Of a DNA stretch of 56,803 nt, positions 25,285 through 33,352 are shown one piece after another. The stretch covers positions 1 to 56,803 of the forward strand of contig NZ_JAMBIZ010000023.1 in NCBI RefSeq assembly GCF_025291715.1, in the 5' to 3' direction. This DNA is from Metasolibacillus sp. GTDB taxonomy: Bacteria > Bacillota > Bacilli > Bacillales_A > Planococcaceae. Below the pieces are notes generated by a model. It ran no database searches. It worked only from the letters and a program-made list of their open reading frames with translations, and was not told the origin of the DNA. A program made the translations under genes and the position numbers. Each line of letters opens with the position of its first letter. Positions within the stretch are counted from its first letter, which is position 1.

Positions 25285-26352
25285 GTGCAATATTTAATTG
25301 GTACATTAATAGTTGTTATTTATAGTGGGCTTACATTTTACATAGGCTGGAATTTTAATTTATGGCTAGTATCTATAAATATACATATATCAAATTTTAT
25401 TTTTTGGCCGATTCTTTACATAGTAGCGTTTGGCTTTTTATTAGGGAGAATTCATGAATACTTGCGTCCGTTATCGATTTTAGGTAACTATTGGATGTTT
25501 ATTTTTGAATATGGGTTAATTTTATGTATTATTGCAAATATCGTTGTCTTTATAACACCATTGACAGCACGTACGACTGGTAGTGCTGCAATCATTATTT
25601 TTATTATGCTTTTCGTTTATGGAACGTATAATGCATATTCTCCTGTTGTACGAGAAACAACAGTCAAGGTGGATATTGATCAACCTTTGAAAATCGTAAT
25701 GGCATCAGATTTTCATTTAGGTGTCTTATCAAATAAAGCCCATTTGCAACGATTTGTAACATTATCAAATGAGCAAAATCCTGATGTTGTCCTATTGGCA
25801 GGAGACTTAGTGGATGACAAGCCAGACCTGTTTATTAGGAAGGGTATGGGAGAAGTGATGGCACAGCTAAAATCGACATATGGTGTATATGGGGTGCTAG
25901 GTAATCATGAGTATTACGGAAACGCTATTGCAGAAGTTGTTGCTGAGCTAAAAAAAGCAAATGTAAAAATGCTATTAGATGAAACCATTTTAGTAGCAGA
26001 GCGTTTCTATTTAACAGGGCAGGAAGATTCGACAAATAAAGAGAGAAAACAGATTGCAGATTTAGCACCGATAGAGCGAGATAAGCCTTGGATTGTGATG
26101 AATCATACGCCGAATGATTTACAGTCTCCTGCACAGGCAGGCGTGGATTTGCACGTATCAGGGCATACGCATTTAGGGCAATTATGGCCAAACAACTTTA
26201 TTACAGATAAAGTATTTGAATTGGATTACGGCTATAAAAATAAAGATGGTATGCATGCGCTCGTTTCAAGTGGCTTCGGCTTTTGGGGGCCACCAATGCG
26301 GGTAGGGAGTCGCTCGGAGCTATGGGTAATTCATGTTGAACCAACTAATTAA
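25285..26352 (+). CDS. Membrane-bound metallophosphoesterase (YkuE/YaeI-like)
   Basis: A 355-aa protein with four N-terminal membrane helices (to about residue 120) and a cytoplasmic or membrane-facing calcineurin-like phosphoesterase domain. Metal-binding motifs are complete: DFHLG at 142, GDLVDD at 173, GNHEYY at 206, NHTP, and GHTHLG at 293. Likely substrates are phospholipid or polyprenyl phosphates, as in UDP-diacylglucosamine hydrolase relatives; this is not certain. GTG start with SD CAGGAGG. Only 18 nt separate it from uppP, so the two probably form an envelope-lipid operon. Confidence 0.88.
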   Translation: MQYLIGTLIVVIYSGLTFYIGWNFNLWLVSINIHISNFIFWPILYIVAFGFLLGRIHEYLRPLSILGNYWMFIFEYGLILCIIANIVVFITPLTARTTGSAAIIIFIMLFVYGTYNAYSPVVRETTVKVDIDQPLKIVMASDFHLGVLSNKAHLQRFVTLSNEQNPDVVLLAGDLVDDKPDLFIRKGMGEVMAQLKSTYGVYGVLGNHEYYGNAIAEVVAELKKANVKMLLDETILVAERFYLTGQEDSTNKERKQIADLAPIERDKPWIVMNHTPNDLQSPAQAGVDLHVSGHTHLGQLWPNNFITDKVFELDYGYKNKDGMHALVSSGFGFWGPPMRVGSRSELWVIHVEPTN

Positions 26353-26370
26353 TATTGGAGGAGTTACGGA

Positions 26371-27198
26371 GTGGAATTAATCGAATTATTAAAAGCCTTG
26401 ATTTTAGGTTTTGTAGAGGGGATGACCGAATTTGCACCTGTATCATCAACAGGACATATGATTATCGTCGATGATATGTGGTTGAAAACGAAGGAGTTTT
26501 TAGGCTCTAGCTCTGCGAATACATTTAAAATTGTCATTCAGCTTGGCTCAATTTTAGCGGTTGTTGTTGTTATGTGGAAGCGCATGCTGAGCTTAGTAGG
26601 CTTGTATAAAATTGAAGGGCAAACAGCGAAGCAGCGATTTCATTTAGGTCATGTTATTGCAGGTATTATTCCAGCGGGTATTTTTGGCGTATTATTTGAG
26701 GATTTTATTGATGAGCATTTATTTTCAATTAACACAGTGGTGATTGGTTTAATTATTGGGGCATTTTTAATGATTATTGCTGATAAATTTGGTCCACAAA
26801 AACCAACAATTACTTCATTAGATCAAATTTCATATGCAAAAGCATTGAAAATAGGCCTTGTGCAATGTTTATCGTTATGGCCAGGCTTCTCACGCTCAGG
26901 CGCTACAATTTCTGGAGGGGTTTTATTAGGCTTAGATCATAAAACAGCAGCGGACTTCACATTTATTATGGCTGTGCCGATTATGGCAGGGGCAAGTGGC
27001 TTATCTTTAATTAAGCACTGGGAGGATATTAACCCAGACCACTTTATCTTTTATGCAGTAGGCTTTATTAGTGCCTTTGTCTTTGCATTAGTATCAATTA
27101 AATTCTTCTTGAAATTAATTTCACGTGTGAAACTAACGCCGTTTGCGATTTATCGTATTGTATTGGCAGCCGTGTTATTAGTAGTGTTGTATTTATAA
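26371..27198 (+). CDS. uppP: Undecaprenyl-diphosphatase
   Basis: A 275-aa polytopic membrane enzyme that dephosphorylates undecaprenyl pyrophosphate, recycling the lipid carrier for peptidoglycan and giving bacitracin tolerance. Both active-site motifs are present: EGMTEFAPVSSTGH near the N-terminus and PGFSRSGATISGG in the second half. The F-A-P version of the first motif is seen in Bacillaceae members. GTG start with SD TTGGAGGAG. Probably co-transcribed with the phosphoesterase upstream. Confidence 0.96.
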   Translation: MELIELLKALILGFVEGMTEFAPVSSTGHMIIVDDMWLKTKEFLGSSSANTFKIVIQLGSILAVVVVMWKRMLSLVGLYKIEGQTAKQRFHLGHVIAGIIPAGIFGVLFEDFIDEHLFSINTVVIGLIIGAFLMIIADKFGPQKPTITSLDQISYAKALKIGLVQCLSLWPGFSRSGATISGGVLLGLDHKTAADFTFIMAVPIMAGASGLSLIKHWEDINPDHFIFYAVGFISAFVFALVSIKFFLKLISRVKLTPFAIYRIVLAAVLLVVLYL

Positions 27199-27202
27199 AT
27201 AA

Positions 27203-27243
27203 AAAGCCTCATTGTGCATAGTTTTGTACAGCGAGGCTCTTGT
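27203..27243 (+). terminator. Intrinsic terminator of uppP
   Basis: Stem AGCCTC/GAGGCT (27205-27210, 27233-27238) with further inner pairing, followed by a T-rich stretch. Confidence 0.65.
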
Positions 27244-27466
27244 TTGTTAAAAAACGGATTTTAGGCTTGCATTATCATTGTCAGAGTCGCCATTTTTTAC
27301 TCCATATGCAGTGAATTAAATGTAAAATGAATTTTAATAGTTAATTCTTTAAAAAGTCTTGTTTCTAATCATGGCTGTTCTGATACAGTAGACCATGATG
27401 GCAGTTCAATTATTGCAAGACAAGATAAGGATAAGTAATTGAGTATTCTGGAAAAAGGGGACTTGA

Positions 27467-27748
27467 ATGGTGATAGACGTTCAAAAGGTGAAAGAACGAA
27501 AAAAGTTGAGGTTAGAAATTTTAACGCAACTCTATAATCTTCATTATTTTGCTGTTACGCAAAATAATAATTTGCACGGCAAAACGAGTGAATTATTTGG
27601 AGAAAGAAATAGTGAAAAACATTTAGCTTACCATTATCTTCTTACAGCTGGATATATCGAAATAGAGAGTATTGAAGATAATTCAGCAATAACACTTACA
27701 GCAAAAGGTATTGATTATGTAGAAGATTTTTATGAAAAAAAAGAATAG
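27467..27748 (+). CDS. Small winged-helix-like protein of unknown function
   Basis: A 93-aa cytoplasmic protein. The order helix, helix, LAYHYLLTAGYIEIE, then ITLTAKGIDYVEDF reads like a winged-helix domain (the ITLTAKG strand and the end helix are common in such proteins). I do not recognise a named family. ATG at 27467 behind AAAAAGGGGAC. Single gene with its own terminator. Confidence 0.6.
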   Translation: MVIDVQKVKERKKLRLEILTQLYNLHYFAVTQNNNLHGKTSELFGERNSEKHLAYHYLLTAGYIEIESIEDNSAITLTAKGIDYVEDFYEKKE

Positions 27749-27756
27749 AATTAGAA

Positions 27757-27797
27757 GGAAGCTAATCTCGAATTTTAATTGAGATTAGCTTTTTTAC
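27757..27797. terminator. Bidirectional intrinsic terminator
   Basis: Perfect stem AAGCTAATCTC/GAGATTAGCTT (27759-27769, 27781-27791) with flanking A and T runs, between convergent genes. Confidence 0.85.
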
Positions 27798-27802
27798 ATC
27801 GT

Positions 27803-28600
27803 TTACTTATTAAATAAATCGAACAATCCACCAATGCCGCCTTCATCGCTTGAGCGACCACCACCGCCCTTGCTCGCTGGAGCTGCTGCGAATACGCGGC
27901 TTGCTAATCGGCTAAATGGCAATGATTGTACCCATACAGTACCAGGACCACGCAATGTTGCTAAAAATAGACCCTCTCCACCAAATAATGCAGTTTTTAC
28001 GCCACTTACCATTTCGATATTGTAATCAACATCCTGTGTCATTGCCACGAGACAGCCTGTATCAACACGCAATGTTTCGCCAGGCTGCAAATCGTGACGG
28101 TGAATTGTGCCACCTGCATGGATAAATGCCATGCCGTCACCTTCGAGCTTTTGCATAATGAAGCCTTCTCCACCGAAAAAGCCTGTTGCTAATTTGCGTT
28201 GGAATTCAATACCGACAGAAACGCCTTTCGCCGCTGCTAAAAAAGCATCCTTTTGACAAATAATTTTGCCACGCCAAACGCTTAAATCAATCGGAATAAT
28301 TTTTCCAGGATAGGGTGCTGCGAAAGAAACATGTCGTTTGCTAGAGCCTACGTTTGTAAATGTCGTCATAAATAAGCTTTCACCCGTTAATAAGCGTTTA
28401 CCAGCACCCATAAGCTTATCCATAAAACCGCCACCACTGCTTGCAGAGCCATCACCAAATATCGTTTCCATACGAATGTCATCTTCCATCATCATTAAGC
28501 TGCCCGCCTCAGCAACGACTGTTTCAGAAGGGTCAAGCTCCACTTCTACAAATTGCATATCATCCCCGTAAAGCTTGTAATCAATTTCATGGTTATTCAT
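27803..28600 (-). CDS. AIM24/TIGR00266-family protein
   Basis: A 265-aa cytoplasmic protein of the AIM24 family. It is built of repeated beta segments with the family pattern: [15 protein letters not shown], the Gly-rich [20 protein letters not shown] loop, [17 protein letters not shown] and the late [16 protein letters not shown] Gly/Ser-rich tail ends GGLFDLFNK. The bacterial function is not defined; the fold is similar to tryptophan-RNA-binding attenuator-like proteins. Single gene with an AT-rich leader. Confidence 0.9.
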   Translation of the reverse strand: MNNHEIDYKLYGDDMQFVEVELDPSETVVAEAGSLMMMEDDIRMETIFGDGSASSGGGFMDKLMGAGKRLLTGESLFMTTFTNVGSSKRHVSFAAPYPGKIIPIDLSVWRGKIICQKDAFLAAAKGVSVGIEFQRKLATGFFGGEGFIMQKLEGDGMAFIHAGGTIHRHDLQPGETLRVDTGCLVAMTQDVDYNIEMVSGVKTALFGGEGLFLATLRGPGTVWVQSLPFSRLASRVFAAAPASKGGGGRSSDEGGIGGLFDLFNK

Positions 28601-28703
28601 TATTTTTTCCTCCTATCAAAATCTCATTTTATTAATATGTACGTATTTTGAAGAAAAGAAGTTTCAAAATATTAAGACTAGAAAAAGGATTTAAAGAGGA
28701 AAA

Positions 28704-28710
28704 TGTCGAA
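28704..28710 (+). promoter_or_regulatory. Possible Spo0A box upstream of the aldehyde dehydrogenase
   Basis: TGTCGAA preceded by GGAAAA, about 60 nt upstream of the start codon. It resembles the context of the site at 13518. A similar but imperfect TGTCGAT lies at 31604. Chance matches are expected. Confidence 0.25.
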
Positions 28711-28766
28711 TAATTTGTAGTGTAACATGAGAAATGAAGTTTTTGCGTATGGAAAGGAGAGAATCA

Positions 28767-30239
28767 ATGGAACTGAAAAACTATATAGCTGGAGAATGGG
28801 CTACGAATGAGCTACAAAGAATGCCGATTATAAATCCAGCAACAGGTGAGCAACTAGGTACAGTGCCACTCTCAACAAAAACGGAAATCGATGTAGCTGT
28901 CCAAGCAGCAAAGGAAGCACAAAAAAGCTGGGCTTTGCTACCCGCACCAAAACGTGCAGATTATTTATATGAAATAGGCTTTAAACTAAAAGAGAAAAAG
29001 GAATATTTAGCTCAAATTTTGACGAAGGAAATGGGCAAAGTAATTGAAGAGGCGCGTGGAGAGGTACAGGAAGGTATCGACATGGCGCTGTATATGGCTG
29101 GTGAAGGGCGCAGATTATTTGGTGAAACAACACCATCTGAGCTAACAAATAAATTTGCAATGAGCGTGCGAGCTCCGATTGGTGTAGTGGGATTAATTAC
29201 ACCGTGGAATTTTCCAATTGCTATTGCGACATGGAAGGCATTTCCTGCACTTGTAGCTGGCAATACATTCATTTGGAAGCCCTCAAATGAAACGCCAATG
29301 ATGGCATATGAGCTGGCGAAAATTTTTGATGAAGTTGGCTTACCTAAAGGTGTTGCAAACATTGTATTTGGTACGGGGCCAACGATTGGGACCGCGATGA
29401 TTGAGCATCCAGATGTGCGCGTAATTTCCTTTACAGGGTCAACAGCAACTGGCAGTAAAGTAGCGGAGCTTGGTGGGAAGCATTTGAAAAAAATATCGCT
29501 TGAAATGGGCGGTAAAAATGCAGTTATTGTCATGGATGATGCAGATGTTGATTTAGCTGTACAAGGCATTGTTTGGAGCGCCTTTGGAACCGCAGGGCAG
29601 CGATGCACCGCGTGTAGCCGTATCATTGTACATCGCGATGTGAAAAAGGAGCTTGAACAAAAGCTTTTAAAGGAAATGCAAGCGATTACAATTGGTGATG
29701 GGCTTGACCCCAACGTCAAGGTAGGTCCGGTAATTAATCGTCAGGCACTTGAAAAAATTAATCATTATGTGCAGCTTGGTAAGCAAGAGGGAGCCACGCT
29801 ACTAACGGGTGGTCATATATTAGCTGATGCACCATATGATAAAGGCTTTTATTTTGAGCCAACTGTTTTCACAAATGTCCTGCCAAATATGATTATTGCA
29901 CAGGAGGAAATCTTCGGACCTGTCGTCAGCATTATTGAGATTGATAGCTTAGAGCAAGCAATTGAAGTAAATAATGGCGTGCGATTTGGCTTATCCAGTT
30001 CTATTTTCTCACGCAATGTGAATACGATATTTAAAGCACAGCAGCTTTTAGATACAGGTATCGTTTATGTCAATGCTGGAACGACAGGAGCGGAAATTCA
30101 TTTACCATTTGGCGGTACAAAAGGGACTGGCAATGGCCATCGTGACTCCGGTCAGGCTGCACTGGATGTTTACACAGAGTGGAAAAGCATTTATGTAGAC
30201 TATAGTGGGACATTACAAAGAGCACAAATTGATAGTTAA
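28767..30239 (+). CDS. Aldehyde dehydrogenase, probably for alpha-aminoadipate semialdehyde
   Basis: A 490-aa NAD(P)-dependent aldehyde dehydrogenase. The catalytic Cys280 lies in GQRCTACS and the general-base Glu246 in LEMGGKNA. Other motifs are TPWNFPIAI, FTGSTATGS and EEIFGPVVS. The following gene is a saccharopine dehydrogenase, and family members in bacilli sit beside one. The substrate is therefore probably alpha-aminoadipate semialdehyde in lysine breakdown; this is inferred from context. The ATG at 28767 is chosen for SD AAAGGAG; the frame opens earlier. Confidence 0.85.
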   Translation: MELKNYIAGEWATNELQRMPIINPATGEQLGTVPLSTKTEIDVAVQAAKEAQKSWALLPAPKRADYLYEIGFKLKEKKEYLAQILTKEMGKVIEEARGEVQEGIDMALYMAGEGRRLFGETTPSELTNKFAMSVRAPIGVVGLITPWNFPIAIATWKAFPALVAGNTFIWKPSNETPMMAYELAKIFDEVGLPKGVANIVFGTGPTIGTAMIEHPDVRVISFTGSTATGSKVAELGGKHLKKISLEMGGKNAVIVMDDADVDLAVQGIVWSAFGTAGQRCTACSRIIVHRDVKKELEQKLLKEMQAITIGDGLDPNVKVGPVINRQALEKINHYVQLGKQEGATLLTGGHILADAPYDKGFYFEPTVFTNVLPNMIIAQEEIFGPVVSIIEIDSLEQAIEVNNGVRFGLSSSIFSRNVNTIFKAQQLLDTGIVYVNAGTTGAEIHLPFGGTKGTGNGHRDSGQAALDVYTEWKSIYVDYSGTLQRAQIDS

Positions 30240-30347
30240 ATCATCTTTTTAACGGAAAGTATTAAGCTGTAACAAGGATATACGATGTTTCAAGAAGTAA
30301 TTTTGATTTACTAATAATGACATACTAAATAAAAGGGGTTGGATTAC

Positions 30348-31520
30348 ATGAAAGTAGTAGTTCTAGGTGCAGGCTTAATGGGGAAAGAAGTAGCACGTGA
30401 TTTAGTAGCAAGTGAATCAGTTGAGAAAGTATACTTAGCAGACTTAGTAGTGAGTGCAGCAGAGGAGTTTGTTGCAACGTTAAATACAAATAAAGTGGAA
30501 GTCATTGAGCTTGATGCTACCTCAAGTGAATCCTTAGAAAATGTGATGTCAAAAGGGAATGTAGCAATCAATGCATTGTTTTATGAATTCAATGAAACAG
30601 TGGCAAAGGCAGCGATGGCGACAGGTGTCCATACAGTTGATTTAGGTGGACATATTGGTGGCATAACAGAGCATGTACTGGCGATGGCTGATGAAGCAAA
30701 GACTGCGGGCGTTACCATTATTCCAGATTTAGGTGTTGCACCAGGGATGGTCAATATTTTAGCTGGATATGGTGCAACAAAGCTAGATAAGGTAGAGTCT
30801 ATTAAACTATATGTAGGCGGTATTCCAACAGAGCCGAAGCCACCGTTACATTACACGCATGTATTTTCATTGGAAGGTGTGTTTGACCACTATACGGAGC
30901 CATCTAAAATGATTCAAGAAGGCAAGCTCACAGAGGTGGAATCGCTAACGGGAGTTGAGCCAATTTACTTCGACGAATTTGGAGTATTGGAGGCGTTTTA
31001 TACATCAGGAGGTATTTCGACACTGTACCAAACATTCCCGAATGTCAAAACGCTAGAATACAAAACAATTCGTTATAAAGGGCATGTCGAAAAGTTCAAG
31101 CTATTGGCTGACTTAGACTTCCTCAGCAAAGACAATGCAGTAGAGGTGAATGGGCAAGAGGTAAGCGTGCGTGATGTTGTGCGTGAGGCTTTAAAGAAAA
31201 AGCTAGAACTTGGAAAGAAAGTGGATGCCGTATTATTACGTGCAATTGTTTCGGGTGAAAAATCCGAGGAACAAGTAACGTATGAATATGAAATGGTCGT
31301 GAAAAAGGATTTAGAAACAGGTGTAACAGCAATGGCTCGTGCAACAGCAAATACAGCATCTGTTGTTGCGCAAATGATTGGTAGTGGGCTCATTTCGGAG
31401 AGAGGTGTTTTCGCACCGGAATCGATTGTGCCAGGTGGAGCGTATATCGAGGAAATGGCGAAGCGTGGCGTGGTTATTAGAGAAACGTCCCATCGTTCAG
31501 CAATGATTGTTAAATGGTAG
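30348..31520 (+). CDS. Saccharopine dehydrogenase family protein
   Basis: A 390-aa oxidoreductase. It has an N-terminal Rossmann fold with [13 protein letters not shown] at residues 6-18 and DLGGHIGG. The C-terminal saccharopine dehydrogenase domain shows [17 protein letters not shown] and [11 protein letters not shown]. With the preceding aldehyde dehydrogenase it would convert saccharopine to glutamate and aminoadipate semialdehyde, then aminoadipate. No lysine-ketoglutarate reductase is seen in the window. The start at 30348 follows SD AAAGGGG; a TTG three codons earlier is unlikely. Confidence 0.87.
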   Translation: MKVVVLGAGLMGKEVARDLVASESVEKVYLADLVVSAAEEFVATLNTNKVEVIELDATSSESLENVMSKGNVAINALFYEFNETVAKAAMATGVHTVDLGGHIGGITEHVLAMADEAKTAGVTIIPDLGVAPGMVNILAGYGATKLDKVESIKLYVGGIPTEPKPPLHYTHVFSLEGVFDHYTEPSKMIQEGKLTEVESLTGVEPIYFDEFGVLEAFYTSGGISTLYQTFPNVKTLEYKTIRYKGHVEKFKLLADLDFLSKDNAVEVNGQEVSVRDVVREALKKKLELGKKVDAVLLRAIVSGEKSEEQVTYEYEMVVKKDLETGVTAMARATANTASVVAQMIGSGLISERGVFAPESIVPGGAYIEEMAKRGVVIRETSHRSAMIVKW

Positions 31521-31525
31521 AATGC

Positions 31526-31566
31526 AATATGGCTGGAGGGGAAAGTATTCCCCTCCAGCCATATTT
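31526..31566 (+). terminator. Intrinsic terminator
   Basis: A 17-bp stem (31526-31542 with 31549-31565) and short loop after the saccharopine dehydrogenase gene. Confidence 0.85.
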
Positions 31567-31807
31567 GTTTTATAAAGAAAGTTAATAACATATAAATGAA
31601 AAATGTCGATTAAAGTAGTTTTACATCGTAATTTGTCTAAATAATGTTATAGATACTTATTTTGGATTGTATTATAATGAATTATGTAATTTGGTAATTT
31701 AAGTATTTGTAAGGTGGTAAAGTAGGAGAAATGAAATTTTGAATATACTTCGTTATTGGTGAATTGCAGCATATTGATTAATTAATTTTGACTAAGGAGT
31801 GATTTAT

Positions 31808-32449
31808 TTGAACAAACTAAAATTCCCAACAATCTTTACAACAGCAGCACTAAGTCTTTCAATTTGGGGTATTTCCTCAAATTTTGCACATGCAAATGAA
31901 GGTAATTCCATACCAAGGGTAACTCATGAAAAACAAGGTCATTTGGATATAACAACTTATTACTATGATGAGCCTGTGAATTATGATTTTCAAACCTATA
32001 TGTTGCCTAACTACACTCCATACTATATACCAGACGACTTTAAAGAGTATGCACTAAGCACTCAAACACTCTACAAGCAAAAGGCATGGGGCTCAGAAAT
32101 TAGAAATGATAGTCCATTAGCCGATTCTGTTACACGTTCTGTAGTACGTACTAAATTTGCTAATGGAAAAATAGGGGCTTCAGCAGAAACAGCAGTGAAC
32201 TGGAAGTTAATACAAGGTAAAGTAGGGATAAATGGAGAAGCTGCATGGGGGAGTTCTACAACAATTACAGTTTCATACAATATTCAATTACCTGCAAAAC
32301 ATAAAACATATGTAGAAATTGGTACAAGGGCAGTGAAATCAACAGGTTCAATTGTTGAATATCGCTCAGGAGTAGAGGTTAAAAGGACGGCAGTAAATGT
32401 AGATTATTCATATGATGAGTATATGGATAAAAAATCAACACCACTTTAA
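31808..32449 (+). CDS. Secreted beta-rich protein of unknown function
   Basis: A 213-aa protein exported by a Sec signal peptide (MNKLKF..., cleavage likely after AHA near residue 29). The mature part begins with an acidic Tyr-rich region, then a long alternating polar/hydrophobic stretch (about residues 100-190). That stretch includes KIGASAETAVNWKL, GKVGINGEAAWGSSTTITVS and LPAKHKTYVEIGTRAVKSTG. The style recalls secreted beta-sandwich or pore-forming proteins but I cannot assign a family. TTG 31808 is preferred over GTG 31799 because AAGGAG lies 8 nt before it. A lipoprotein gene follows 17 nt later, so they form an operon. Confidence 0.6.
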   Translation: MNKLKFPTIFTTAALSLSIWGISSNFAHANEGNSIPRVTHEKQGHLDITTYYYDEPVNYDFQTYMLPNYTPYYIPDDFKEYALSTQTLYKQKAWGSEIRNDSPLADSVTRSVVRTKFANGKIGASAETAVNWKLIQGKVGINGEAAWGSSTTITVSYNIQLPAKHKTYVEIGTRAVKSTGSIVEYRSGVEVKRTAVNVDYSYDEYMDKKSTPL

Positions 32450-32466
32450 CAAGGGAATATTGAAGT

Positions 32467-33039
32467 ATGAAAACATTACAATCATTCATAACCCTTGTTA
32501 TCATTACATTATTGCTTCTTCTTGGGGGATGTGTGCAAGAATCGAATGAACCAGATAATCCACAAGACCAAATTACTGATAAAGTAACAATTCCGTTACA
32601 AAAGAGGTATTATTCAGTATTAGACTATAATAACTTTATTACTGGTGAACATTTAGTATGTGGAATACCTGATATTTCTTATGAGGGGAATTATTTAAAT
32701 ATTAAATTAAAGATTCGAATTTCATCATTATTACAAGAAAAAATGTTAAATACAGAATCGCCATTTTATTTCAATATAGCAGATATTCCTGGGCATAATA
32801 CTCTATTAGATGTGACTGCGGAGCCACCTATATTTGTAGAGGGTGATTTAGATAAATTAAAAGATGGTAATTACTATATCATCACGCAATCTATAAAGCT
32901 TATTGAAGATGTGCCTGCTGAAATAATCGAAAAATTATTACTTCCCGATACTTATGTACTTGAAGTAGTAAACGAGGAAACATTAGTAGTAGCTATATTT
33001 GCTGGGCTAGAAGTAGATATGCTGGATAAACCTATGTAA
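32467..33039 (+). CDS. Putative lipoprotein of unknown function
   Basis: A 190-aa protein with a lipoprotein signal (hydrophobic run, lipobox LLGGC, Cys at residue 22), an Asn/Asp/Gln-rich linker and a beta-rich extracytoplasmic domain. No known motif. It lies 17 nt after the secreted protein gene, so it probably acts with or on it at the cell surface. SD is a weak AAGGGAA. Confidence 0.65.
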   Translation: MKTLQSFITLVIITLLLLLGGCVQESNEPDNPQDQITDKVTIPLQKRYYSVLDYNNFITGEHLVCGIPDISYEGNYLNIKLKIRISSLLQEKMLNTESPFYFNIADIPGHNTLLDVTAEPPIFVEGDLDKLKDGNYYIITQSIKLIEDVPAEIIEKLLLPDTYVLEVVNEETLVVAIFAGLEVDMLDKPM

Positions 33040-33352
33040 TAATTGACGTGTTGATTATAAAAAACATGCGCAATTTATCAATATAATTGTTAGCTTAATA
33101 CTTTCGTAGGGAGATAAATCTCTTTGCGAAAGTATTTTTTGTTTTGTTCATAGGCACTAGGAATAAGATAATAGGTACAGAAATTTTACATGACTACTAT
33201 TGTTAATTTTAATAATGAGAAAGAAATACAATAAGAGGAGAAAATGCACTTATTATTTTTCAGAGTTTTTAAAATTTGTGTAACGAATTTTATTATGTCT
33301 CGTCTTATTTAATGACATGGAAAGAAAACCATAAAAAGGAGTGGAGCACAAC
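33040..33352 (+). other. Intergenic region with terminator
   Basis: A 313-nt gap. It holds the operon terminator (stem AATACTTTCG/CGAAAGTATT, 33097-33106 with 33127-33136, and a T-run), then AT-rich sequence. I see no gene and no clear promoter hexamers. Confidence 0.6.
33097..33142 (+). terminator. Intrinsic terminator of the secreted protein/lipoprotein operon
   Basis: A 10-bp outer stem with an inner GGAGAT/ATCTCT pairing and a run of six Ts. Confidence 0.85.

Noticed and set aside
29012-29719. 235-codon open frame on the minus strand inside the aldehyde dehydrogenase
   Set aside because: It is the shadow of a strongly conserved dehydrogenase on the plus strand; no SD, and composition (Ser/Thr/Pro-rich) is typical of antisense frames.
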